Positions 7,793-15,439 of a DNA stretch of 64,000 nt are shown here, one piece after another. Within the stretch, counting starts at the first letter, position 1. Each line of letters begins with the position of its first letter. The position numbers and the translations under genes are program-made. The DNA comes from JAAYOS01 sp050950785 (GTDB lineage Bacteria; Bacillota; Clostridia; Oscillospirales; JAAYOS01), in contig JBMNIG010000013.1 in assembly GCA_050950785.1 (NCBI GenBank), positions 62,001 to 126,000 of the forward strand, read 5' to 3'. The notes under the pieces were generated by a model. It ran no database searches. It saw only the letters and a program-made list of their open reading frames with translations, and was not told the DNA's origin.

Positions 7793-8812
7793 ATGCAGTC
7801 AAAACGCGTCGGATATTCTACTATCTGCTTTCAAAATCCGCCATCAGTAATTGGGTTTTCTAGCGTAGTAGGCAAAAAAGAAGGTGAAGGTCCCCTTGCT
7901 GATGCTTATGATTATATCAATCCCGACACTACATTTGGAGAAAAAACATGGGAAAAAGCCGAATCAAGAATGCAGAAGGATGCACTGACCATTGCCTCAA
8001 ATAAGGCAAATCAGCCGATCAGTGCAATTCAGTATATATTTGCCGGCGATTTGATCAATCAGTGCATATCGTCTTCATTTGCAATACGTGAGTTCAAAAT
8101 ACCTTTCTTTGGCCTATATGGAGCCTGCTCTACTATGGCGGAGGGACTTGGCCTTGCAGCCATGGCAATTGACGGCGGGTATGCAACTCTTGCTGCTGCA
8201 ATTACTTCGTCGCATTTCTGTTCTGCTGAAAGGCAGTTCAGAACTCCACTCGAGTACGGAGCGCAACGAACACCAACCGCTCAATGGACTGTTACCGGCT
8301 CAGGTTGCGTACTACTTTCTGACAATGGACCCGGTCCGTATATTTCTCATTTCACTGCCGGTAAGATCGTAGATCTCGGTGTCACCGACGCAAACAATAT
8401 GGGCGCAGCGATGGCACCAGCGGCTCACTCAACCCTATTGGCATTTTTTCAAGACACAAACACTCAACCCTCCGATTATGATCTTATAGTGACTGGGGAT
8501 TTGGGTAAGGTCGGCCTTGATATCGTTACCGATCTGCTCAAAGATGACGGGATCGTATTTAGTGGAAATTTCACCGATTGCGGCTTAATGGTCTACGACA
8601 TTGAAAAGCAAGATGTTCATGCGGGCGGTTCGGGCTGTGGCTGCTCGGCTGTAGTGCTTTGTTCAAAAATAATGAAAGACCTGCAATCAGGAGTCCTTCA
8701 TAAGGTCCTGTTCGCGGGAACCGGTGCGTTGCACAGCCCGGTTTCCTCACAGCAAGGCGAAAGCATACCGGGAATCTGCCATGCGGTGTGCCTCACGTCA
8801 AAAAAACAATAA
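7793..8812 (+). CDS. spoVAD: Stage V sporulation protein AD
   Basis: This 339-residue protein has the thiolase-like fold of SpoVAD. Family signatures are FFGLYGACSTMAEGL near the N-terminal third, RQFRTPLEYGAQRTPTAQWTVT in the middle and VHAGGSGCGCSA near the end. SpoVAD binds dipicolinic acid and takes part in its import into the forespore. The start ATG 7793 follows GGAGG at 7781-7785; an in-frame TTG at 7736 has no ribosome site. spoVAE follows 17 nt later. spoVAC, which normally precedes spoVAD, is not in the 315-nt gap upstream. Confidence 0.95.
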   Translation: MQSKRVGYSTICFQNPPSVIGFSSVVGKKEGEGPLADAYDYINPDTTFGEKTWEKAESRMQKDALTIASNKANQPISAIQYIFAGDLINQCISSSFAIREFKIPFFGLYGACSTMAEGLGLAAMAIDGGYATLAAAITSSHFCSAERQFRTPLEYGAQRTPTAQWTVTGSGCVLLSDNGPGPYISHFTAGKIVDLGVTDANNMGAAMAPAAHSTLLAFFQDTNTQPSDYDLIVTGDLGKVGLDIVTDLLKDDGIVFSGNFTDCGLMVYDIEKQDVHAGGSGCGCSAVVLCSKIMKDLQSGVLHKVLFAGTGALHSPVSSQQGESIPGICHAVCLTSKKQ

Positions 8813-8829
8813 TTTGGGAGTTGTCAAAT

Positions 8830-9186
8830 ATGGACTATATCAAAGCATTTGTCGTGGGTGGCGCGCTATGCGCTATAGGACAGATTCTTATAGACAAGAC
8901 AAAACTTACACCAGCACGAATACTCGTTATATACGTGGTTAGCGGTGTTGCCCTGACTGCGTTTGGCATATACGATCATCTGGTTCAGTGGGCTGGTGCA
9001 GGCGCAACTGTTCCGTTGACCGGATTTGGATATACGCTGGCCAAAGGAGTCGAGAAGGAAGTGGGCGATCGGGGAATTTTGGGAGTTATCACCGGTGGTC
9101 TTAAGGCGACTGCTGCAGGCATAAGCGCAGCCATCTTCTTTGGCTTCTTAGCGGCACTGTTTTCTAAGCCAGCCGACAAATCATAA
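8830..9186 (+). CDS. spoVAE: Stage V sporulation protein AE
   Basis: A 118-residue integral membrane protein with about four hydrophobic helices, matching SpoVAE. It opens with FVVGGALCAIGQILIDKTK and has a central PLTGFGYTLAKGVEKE motif. It should form part of the SpoVA channel in the spore inner membrane, which moves calcium dipicolinate. The ATG at 8830 has GGGAG (8816-8820) upstream and lies 17 nt after the spoVAD stop. Its 3' end overlaps the convergent spoIIID gene by 6 nt. Confidence 0.95.
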   Translation: MDYIKAFVVGGALCAIGQILIDKTKLTPARILVIYVVSGVALTAFGIYDHLVQWAGAGATVPLTGFGYTLAKGVEKEVGDRGILGVITGGLKATAAGISAAIFFGFLAALFSKPADKS

Positions 9187-9453
9187 GCTATCCTCTTTTT
9201 TTCGGGCCATCTCTTTATACTTTTTTTGCGTTGCCAGCCCTCCCCTGAGATGCCTCTCAGCTTTGTTGATCTCCATTATTTCTTTTACCTGAAGATATAA
9301 AGAACGATTGATATTTTGAAGTCTTTCTGAAAGATCCTTGTGCACCGTAGACTTACTGATTCCAAACTTCCGGGCGGCAGCTCTCACCGTTGCCCGGTTT
9401 TCAATTATGTAAACGGCCAAATCGGCGGCTCTCTGTTCAATATTTCCTTTCAA
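9181..9453 (-). CDS. spoIIID: Sporulation transcriptional regulator SpoIIID
   Basis: A 90-residue DNA-binding protein. It has the helix-turn-helix ARKFGISKSTVHKDLSERL and the second conserved element RHLRGGLATQKKYKE, both diagnostic for SpoIIID. SpoIIID switches the mother cell from sigma-E to sigma-K expression. I set the start at TTG 9453, preceded by GGGGGAGG with about 7 nt spacing; this gives the family's usual length (Bacillus 93 residues). An in-frame extension to 9615 is not needed. It converges with and slightly overlaps spoVAE, with no terminator between. Confidence 0.95.
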   Translation of the reverse strand: MKGNIEQRAADLAVYIIENRATVRAAARKFGISKSTVHKDLSERLQNINRSLYLQVKEIMEINKAERHLRGGLATQKKYKEMARKKEDSL

Positions 9454-9501
9454 TCGAAGCCCTCCCCCGTAAAGCAAACTGTAAAGCGTTCCTGCCATAT
9501 C

Positions 9502-9528
9502 TATATGCGATACTAGTGAAAGATATTT
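9502..9528 (-). promoter_or_regulatory. Possible sigma-E-like promoter for spoIIID
   Basis: On the minus strand AAATATC (9528-9522) and CATATA (9507-9502) are separated by 14 nt. That resembles the sigma-E pattern (KMATATT, 14-15 nt, CATACAMT), but the -10 element is an incomplete match. Confidence 0.3.
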
Positions 9529-9672
9529 CCACAAGTGTACAGTAAAAAGCTCAGGAGGCTTGATTTTCGTAAAAAAATAAAAATTCATGGTAGCATCGTA
9601 GAGCATCAAAGTCATTACGGATCCCGCTATTCTTATTTTTTGTTCGTTGTTTGTGTATTATCATCAGGGAAC

Positions 9673-9721
9673 ATGCATATGCATTGTATCTTTATGCATT
9701 ATATTAACGAAGTTTATGCAT
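9673..9721 (+). repeat. Cluster of four ATGCAT motifs upstream of the amino-acid importer
   Basis: ATGCAT occurs at 9673, 9679 (together the palindrome ATGCATATGCAT), 9694 and 9716. One arrangement, TGTAT-CTTT-ATGCA (9685-9698), resembles the TGNAT-N4-ATNCA core of ArgR/AhrC boxes. The cluster ends 25 nt before the -35 hexamer of the importer promoter, a plausible operator position. Confidence 0.45.
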
Positions 9722-9746
9722 ATTCAAAGTATTTAACAGAATACTA

Positions 9747-9775
9747 TTGCATTTTTATTAGCCCTGCTGTATAAT
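9747..9775 (+). promoter_or_regulatory. Sigma-A promoter of the amino-acid ABC importer
   Basis: TTGCAT (9747-9752), 17 nt, TATAAT (9770-9775), with a start expected near 9782, about 40 nt before the ATG. The 369-nt gap 9454-9822 holds this promoter, the ATGCAT cluster and the spoIIID upstream region. No further gene is seen. Confidence 0.7.
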
Positions 9776-9822
9776 TATGAGCATCAACCAGACAATATGA
9801 TCTTATAAGGGAGATATGCAAT

Positions 9823-10560
9823 ATGAAAAAAACTCATAAACTTTTTGCTGTACTAGTTGCAGTACTACTGCTCTCCGGAATTTCTACCGGATGTTCAAAA
9901 TCTGATACCCTTGTTATGGCAACAAATGCGGAATTCCCCCCCTACGAATACTACGAGGGCAATGAAATCGTGGGCATCGATGTGGAAATAGCCAAAGCCA
10001 TTGCTGAAAAGCTGGGCAAGGAGTTAGTTATAGAAGATATCGCATTTGATTCGATCATTCCCGCCGTTCAATCCGGAAAGGCCGATATGGGAGTAGCCGG
10101 AATGACTGTACGGGAAGACCGTCTAAAGAACGTTGACTTCTCCGATACATATATAACCGCGTCTCTAGTCATTATCGTTCACGCTGACAACACCGACATC
10201 GCAAGCCCCGACGATCTCGTCGGAAAGACGATCGGAGTCCAACTTGGAACGACCGGTGACATATATGCAGAAGATATCGAAGATGTAACACTCGAAAGAT
10301 ACAACAAAGGTTTTGAGGCTGTCCAGGCACTTCAACAGAAAAAGATCGACGCCGTCATCATTGACGATCAGCCTGCAGCATTCTTTGCGGCACAGAACCC
10401 TGATATCAAAGTCATCGACGAGCCCTTTACAGTCGAAGATTACGCAATAGCAGTAAAGAAAGGCAATACAGAGCTTCTTGAGAAGATAAACGAAGCCATT
10501 GCAGATCTAAAAGAGTCGGGAAAGCTGCAAGAAATATTCGACAAATACATCAACGACTGA
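9823..10560 (+). CDS. Polar amino-acid ABC transporter, substrate-binding lipoprotein
   Basis: A 245-residue family-3 solute-binding protein. A lipoprotein signal ends at G-I-S-T-G-C (about residue 24). The mature part has the family pattern: ATNAEFPPYEYYEGNEIVGID, then FDSIIPAVQSGKADMGVAGMTVREDR, then GKTIGVQLGTTGD. The family binds polar amino acids such as Arg, Cys, Gln or His; which one is not decidable here. The ATG has GGGAGATATGCAAT upstream. Permease and ATPase genes follow, giving a complete importer operon. Confidence 0.93.
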   Translation: MKKTHKLFAVLVAVLLLSGISTGCSKSDTLVMATNAEFPPYEYYEGNEIVGIDVEIAKAIAEKLGKELVIEDIAFDSIIPAVQSGKADMGVAGMTVREDRLKNVDFSDTYITASLVIIVHADNTDIASPDDLVGKTIGVQLGTTGDIYAEDIEDVTLERYNKGFEAVQALQQKKIDAVIIDDQPAAFFAAQNPDIKVIDEPFTVEDYAIAVKKGNTELLEKINEAIADLKESGKLQEIFDKYIND

Positions 10561-10605
10561 TAAAATCGTATAAGTCGGCATAGAGTTGACTTGAACAAAT
10601 CGAAA

Positions 10606-10676
10606 GCAGCCGTGTCCATCACCGGATAACTGTTTGAAAGTATCATCCAAACCAGATGCCGGGTGGATCCGGCTGC
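10606..10676 (+). other. Intergenic stem-loop between binding-protein and permease genes
   Basis: GCAGCCG (10606-10612) pairs with CGGCTGC (10670-10676), and inside TCCA and CCGG pair with CCGG and TGGA further in. There is no T-tract after it. Such hairpins in binding-protein operons commonly protect the upstream message or reduce downstream expression. Confidence 0.5.
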
Positions 10677-10702
10677 CTGAAAAATATGAAAGGAGTCTTC
10701 CA

Positions 10703-11437
10703 ATGGTTTTATTAAACACGGTTTTCGTTGATTGGTGGAACGGCATTGCAGACTCAGTCTACCTCAATTTTATCAAGGATGACCGTTGGAAGTATCTTTA
10801 CACAGGAATGGGTGTTACCCTTAAAATTGCGTTTTTCGCAGTTTTGTTGGGTATTGTGATCGGTATAATAGTTGCATCGGTCCGCTCCACATTTGAATTG
10901 AACGACAGTCGTGGACCATTGCTTCGTTTTTTTAATCTGATATGCAAGACATATCTTACTGTTATCCGGGGAACACCCGTACTTCTCCAACTTCTTATAA
11001 TCTACTTTGTAATATTCGCATCTGTCCGAATAGACAAGGTGTTGACAGCCAGTATCGCCTTTGGCATAAACTCGGGAGCATATGTTGCTGAGATTTTCAG
11101 GTCCGGCATAATGTCTATCGATAAAGGGCAGTTCGAAGCCGGGCGCAGCCTTGGATTCAACTATGTCCAGACAATGAGACATATCATACTCCCACAAGCC
11201 TTCAAAAATGTCCTGCCTGCACTGGGAAACGAGTTTATAGTGCTTATCAAAGAGACTTCGATAGCAGGTTATATCGGCATGCACGATCTGACAAAGGGTG
11301 GAGATATTATTAGAAGCCAGACCTACGATCCGTTCCCTCCTCTTTTGGCTGCCGGACTTATCTATTTGATCATCGTTGTGGGACTTTCTGCCCTTGTAAA
11401 CCGTCTCGAAAGGAGGCTACGGAGTAGTGATCACTAA
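10703..11437 (+). CDS. Polar amino-acid ABC transporter, permease
   Basis: A 244-residue HisMQ-type permease with about five membrane helices. The typical start of the permease domain is the YTGMGVTLKIAFFAVLLGI segment, then FNLICKTYLTVIRGTPVLLQL. The EAA loop that docks the ATPase is EAGRSLGFNYVQTMRHIILPQA. The start ATG 10703 follows AGGAG (10691-10695); an in-frame ATG at 10634 lies inside the intergenic hairpin and lacks a site. The last 11 nt overlap the ATPase gene, which implies translational coupling. Confidence 0.93.
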   Translation: MVLLNTVFVDWWNGIADSVYLNFIKDDRWKYLYTGMGVTLKIAFFAVLLGIVIGIIVASVRSTFELNDSRGPLLRFFNLICKTYLTVIRGTPVLLQLLIIYFVIFASVRIDKVLTASIAFGINSGAYVAEIFRSGIMSIDKGQFEAGRSLGFNYVQTMRHIILPQAFKNVLPALGNEFIVLIKETSIAGYIGMHDLTKGGDIIRSQTYDPFPPLLAAGLIYLIIVVGLSALVNRLERRLRSSDH

Positions 11438-12170
11438 TAAATCGCCCCTTATTGAGGCGCAAAACGTAGTCAAGTCTTTTGGTAGAACAAAAGCACTCAA
11501 CGACGTCTCTACTAAGATCCACAGTGGTGAAGTTGTCGTTGTGGTGGGACCCTCAGGATCGGGCAAGAGCACATTTCTGCGCTGCTTGAATTTACTTGAA
11601 GTGCCTACATCGGGACGGATCCTGTTTAATGGAACAGACATTACCGATCCCAATGTAAATATCAATATGCACCGTCAAAAAATGGGGATGGTCTTCCAGC
11701 TGTTTAATCTGTTCCCCCATATGACGGTTTTGCAAAATCTGACATTGGCTCCAATAAAACTGCTGAAAAAAACACCTGAGCAGGCGCAAGACAAGGCGAT
11801 GTCCATGCTGTCCCGTGTGGGTCTTGCGGACCGTGCGTCATCATATCCGTCGCAGCTTTCAGGCGGTCAAAAGCAGCGGATAGCCATTGTGCGAGCACTC
11901 TGCATGGAACCCGAAGTCATGCTTTTTGATGAGCCGACTTCCGCCCTCGACCCTGAAATGGTGGGTGAGGTGCTGGATGTTATGAAATATCTCGCCTCAA
12001 ACGACATGACAATGGTCGTTGTGACTCACGAGATGGGATTTGCCCGTGAGGTGGCAACCCGACTGTTGTTTATGGACGAAGGAAAAATACTCGAAGAAAA
12101 CACCCCTGCAGATTTTTTCGAGAACCCTCAACATCCGCGGGCGAAGGAATTTCTGAGCAAAGTTTTGTAA
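11427..12170 (+). CDS. Polar amino-acid ABC transporter, ATP-binding protein
   Basis: A 247-residue GlnQ/HisP-type ATPase. Walker A is GPSGSGKST, the Q-loop is MVFQLFNLFPHM, the signature is LSGGQKQR and Walker B is VMLFDEPTSALDPEM; the switch histidine follows in VVTHEMGF. It energises the importer encoded just upstream. The start is GTG 11427, inside the 3' end of the permease gene, with AGGAGG 10 nt upstream. A strong terminator closes the operon. Confidence 0.95.
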   Translation: MITNKSPLIEAQNVVKSFGRTKALNDVSTKIHSGEVVVVVGPSGSGKSTFLRCLNLLEVPTSGRILFNGTDITDPNVNINMHRQKMGMVFQLFNLFPHMTVLQNLTLAPIKLLKKTPEQAQDKAMSMLSRVGLADRASSYPSQLSGGQKQRIAIVRALCMEPEVMLFDEPTSALDPEMVGEVLDVMKYLASNDMTMVVVTHEMGFAREVATRLLFMDEGKILEENTPADFFENPQHPRAKEFLSKVL

Positions 12171-12264
12171 ATAGCAGTTCGATATTACACATTTAAGTAA
12201 AGTTGAAGCTTTTCACGATCAAGCAAATATTAAGCCTTAGGGTGTGCAATTGATATATTAAGTT

Positions 12265-12312
12265 AAAAAAATAGCCATATCTCATACATTGGATGGATCA
12301 TGGCTATTTTTT
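12265..12312 (+). terminator. Rho-independent terminator of the amino-acid importer operon
   Basis: AAAAATAGCCAT (12267-12278) pairs with ATGGCTATTTTT (12300-12311). The right arm ends in a run of six T. The A-run on the left makes it usable in both directions. Confidence 0.8.
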
Positions 12313-12421
12313 ATATGCAAATTAAGTCGGATAAACAGAGATCAGTATATGCTTCTTGTATTTTTGTGCCTGTAGTGTTATAATTCGACCATAATTACAC
12401 GCCAAAAGGAGGCGGAAAAAG

Positions 12422-14410
12422 ATGATTTATACCGAGACCGACGGAAAAAACTTTGTGATGTTGATCGATGAAAGGCCCATCTTATTTCACAGCCCTTCCC
12501 GTCCGTTTCTGTCCGTCTGCGAAGACAGCAGCTTGATGAACCGCTTCCTTGGCAGCATTCCCCTTCGAAGCACTCGCAGGCGCTATACAGCTCTGGAAGA
12601 TGTCTCATACGATCCGGAACTTGGCATACTTCGTTTTTCCCGCGGCGCGCGTTCTGTTTCCTTTACTGTAAAGGAAAGTGAAGATGGCACTTTACAGCTC
12701 TCGCCTATGAAGCTGTCACATCCATTTGGCCGTCTGCGCTTTCTCTTTAACACAAATCAGGACGAGCCCATATTCGGTTGCGGCGGCAACACAGTAAGTC
12801 CCAACCTAAGGGGAATACATATAAACATTCGGGGAGGATGCGGCACAACCGGAGGCGATATGCTCCATCCGATAGAAATCCTTGGTAAATATTCCGGTAG
12901 CAATGATATAAATGCTCCCGCCTTTGCGATACCTGCCTTCTTTACAGGTAATCTCAACTTTTATTCTTTTTGGTTCGGCGGAGCTTCTTTTTTCGACTTT
13001 TCGCACCGAAATTACATAACCGCAGACTTTGCCGGAGTACCCGAAAAGATCATACTTGGCAAAGCCGAAACTGTTAAAGAAGTACATAGCCATCAGGCTG
13101 AGCTTTACGGAAAGCGTTGTTCGCTTCCTGTCTGGTACCAGAGCGGAATTATAGCCGGCGTTTGCGGTGGCTCCGAAGCGCTGCTCGAAGCGTTGGACAC
13201 ATTCAAAAAAGCCGAAATCCCCATATCATCCCTTTACATACGCGATTGGACCGGGTCACATCGTACCGGTTCGGGCGAAAGCGAATTCTGGGACTGGGTC
13301 TGGAACAGAGAGTACTACCCCCACCTCGATGAAGTAATACGTGAACTTTCAGATCACAACATCAACACTCTGTGTTATATAAACCCCCATCTGGCAATGG
13401 AGGGTAGGCTATATGCCGAGGCCTCTAAAAACGGATACCTCATCAAAGATACCGACGGATCCAACCTTTTGTCGGATATGGGTGGATTCATGGCCGGACA
13501 TATAGATTTAACGAATCAAAAAGCCTGTCAATGGATCCGTCAGATACTTATAGATAATGTGTTTTCACTCGGTTTTTCAGGTGTTATAACAGATATGATG
13601 CAATATCTTCCTGATAACAGTGTACTCAACGGTAACACAACACCTGTAAAGGTTTTCAACTACTGGCCAGCGCTGTGGACAAAAATCGTCAGGTCTGCTG
13701 CCGAACAGTGTGGGCTCGAACCCGTTTGCATTATTGACTCCGGTTCCATAGGTTGCTCAGCTTCTCTTATAAGCGCCAACGGAAACCGGGTCGATTGGCT
13801 GCATGGACACGGCTTAAGATCCGCGCTCAACGAGATGCTCTCTTTGGGGCTCAGCGGAGCCGGTCCTGCACATTGCGATTTTGGTGCATATGCCCACTTG
13901 ATCCCCCAGTCACTTGTGACCGACCAGCTTATTCGCTGGGCTGAGTTTGCCACGTTCACCCCGGCCATGCGCACACACACTCTGCCCAGATCATCCCCCG
14001 CATCTTTTCAGACCAATCGTGATGCGCTGTTTCAGTTGTCACGTCTCAGCAAACTGAGATATCATCTTGCTCCTTACATAAACCACTGCTTAGAGGACTT
14101 CCTGATCGATAATATCCCTCCCATGCGGCATATGTGGGAAGTATACCCTAATATGGACCGTTCACAGGATATAAGCGATCAGTATATGCTTGGCAATGAG
14201 CTCCTGGTCGCTCCCGTGGTCATTGCCGGCCAAACTTCGCGACAAGTTGTGTTCCCTGAATTCGAAACTTGGGTACACCTTTTCAGCGGCAATGTTTATG
14301 AACCCGGAACAAGAAAGGTAGATGCGCCCTTGGGCTCCCCTCCCGTATTCTACAAAAAAGGCGGGAGCCACGAAGCAATCTTCGCCTCTCTCGCCTATAA
14401 AACACTTTGA
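12422..14410 (+). CDS. Glycoside hydrolase family 31 protein, YihQ-like, with altered active site
   Basis: This 662-residue protein aligns by eye with the YihQ (sulfoquinovosidase) branch of GH31. It has YIRDWTG near residue 272, FWDWVWNREYYPHLD near 289, TLCYINPHLA near 316 and the nucleophile region GVITDMMQYLPD with D391. The general acid/base Asp usually lies in W-x-G-D-N/Q before V-D-W; here the segment is SANGNRVDW with Gly at about 454. The residues I recall as sulfonate contacts in YihQ (Gln before D-W, Arg before W) are Arg and Ser here. It may therefore act on another substrate, use unusual chemistry or be inactive. No signal peptide. The start has AAAGGAGG upstream. Confidence 0.8.
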   Translation: MIYTETDGKNFVMLIDERPILFHSPSRPFLSVCEDSSLMNRFLGSIPLRSTRRRYTALEDVSYDPELGILRFSRGARSVSFTVKESEDGTLQLSPMKLSHPFGRLRFLFNTNQDEPIFGCGGNTVSPNLRGIHINIRGGCGTTGGDMLHPIEILGKYSGSNDINAPAFAIPAFFTGNLNFYSFWFGGASFFDFSHRNYITADFAGVPEKIILGKAETVKEVHSHQAELYGKRCSLPVWYQSGIIAGVCGGSEALLEALDTFKKAEIPISSLYIRDWTGSHRTGSGESEFWDWVWNREYYPHLDEVIRELSDHNINTLCYINPHLAMEGRLYAEASKNGYLIKDTDGSNLLSDMGGFMAGHIDLTNQKACQWIRQILIDNVFSLGFSGVITDMMQYLPDNSVLNGNTTPVKVFNYWPALWTKIVRSAAEQCGLEPVCIIDSGSIGCSASLISANGNRVDWLHGHGLRSALNEMLSLGLSGAGPAHCDFGAYAHLIPQSLVTDQLIRWAEFATFTPAMRTHTLPRSSPASFQTNRDALFQLSRLSKLRYHLAPYINHCLEDFLIDNIPPMRHMWEVYPNMDRSQDISDQYMLGNELLVAPVVIAGQTSRQVVFPEFETWVHLFSGNVYEPGTRKVDAPLGSPPVFYKKGGSHEAIFASLAYKTL

Positions 14411-14428
14411 TCAATTTGATTGGTGATA

Positions 14429-15232
14429 TCATTGGATATGAGTGTGATCCATAATGTGTTCTTCACAATAACAAGCGTATCCTCTACAAAGTGAACAATA
14501 ACGAAACTCCATATCGGGATAATCTGTATCCGTCTTTCCACAGGTCGTGCAGCGGTGCAGATATCCCCTTTCTTTTTTGATGTTCCTGACCTTGCTCTTA
14601 AATGAAACTGTGTTTCGGGTAGACATGCGCTGTCTCTTGAAGAAGTATATGATATCCTGATAGAAATACAGAAAATAGTTTGCGATTGCAATCAAAGGGA
14701 GTAAATTTGCCGGGAATCTGTTTAATATTATACCCATTAGGAAAAACGCTGCATTTACATATGCAAGATATTTGATCTTTATGGGAATGAAAAAGAACAG
14801 CAAAATTTGGAAATCCGGAAACAGTGTAGCAAACGCAAAGAAAAGGGACAAATTTATATAGTGCGCACTGGCATATGTGTTAGATATAAGCGAATAGATT
14901 ATGGTAAGGACAATTCCGGAAATGTAATAGACATTGAACCTTAGAACTCCCCATTCGCGTTCAAGGACGGATCCAACCATATAGTAAAAATACAACGAAA
15001 GCAGCAGCGTCAAAAGGTTAAATGACGGTGGTATAAAAACAAATGTTATCAACCGCCACACTTGTCCCTGCAAAATAAGCTGAGGGATAAATGTTAAATA
15101 ATTTACTATCGTTATGCCCCTGTCGGTCTGGGACAGCAAAAACACTAATACATTGCCAATAACGATATATAGCATAAGGTTTCTGATACCTTTGTGGTTG
15201 TTTCTGTTCAAAAAACGCTCAAACCTGTTCAA
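14429..15232 (-). CDS. Rhomboid-like multi-spanning membrane protein with C-terminal zinc ribbon
   Basis: The 267-residue protein has about six membrane helices in its first 200 residues, then a basic stretch and a cysteine-rich tail (CTTCGKT, then YCSLCRGYACYCEEH). The segment GQVWRLITFVFIPPS followed by MVGSVLEREWG resembles the L1 region of rhomboid proteases. I find neither the GxSG serine motif nor the catalytic His, so a pseudo-rhomboid is more likely than a protease. The four to six Cys plus His at the end suggest bound zinc. The TTG start has AAAGGGG about 10 nt upstream. It converges on the GH31 gene, which ends 18 nt away. Confidence 0.65.
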   Translation of the reverse strand: MNRFERFLNRNNHKGIRNLMLYIVIGNVLVFLLSQTDRGITIVNYLTFIPQLILQGQVWRLITFVFIPPSFNLLTLLLSLYFYYMVGSVLEREWGVLRFNVYYISGIVLTIIYSLISNTYASAHYINLSLFFAFATLFPDFQILLFFFIPIKIKYLAYVNAAFFLMGIILNRFPANLLPLIAIANYFLYFYQDIIYFFKRQRMSTRNTVSFKSKVRNIKKERGYLHRCTTCGKTDTDYPDMEFRYCSLCRGYACYCEEHIMDHTHIQ

Positions 15233-15439
15233 TCGTGTATACCCCTTTCGTTTTGTTGAATCACACAGCGTTTTAACTATTCTAACCGTTTTTGATATGT
15301 TTGTCCAGAATTTCCATACCTAATTGCAGATTTCAACAATATATGGTAAAATCATTGCAGCTGATTCGGAAACGGGAGCTTTTGCTTATCTCGATCAATA
15401 AATTTTCGGGCCCTCAAGCCCAAAATGGAGGTTTTCAGT

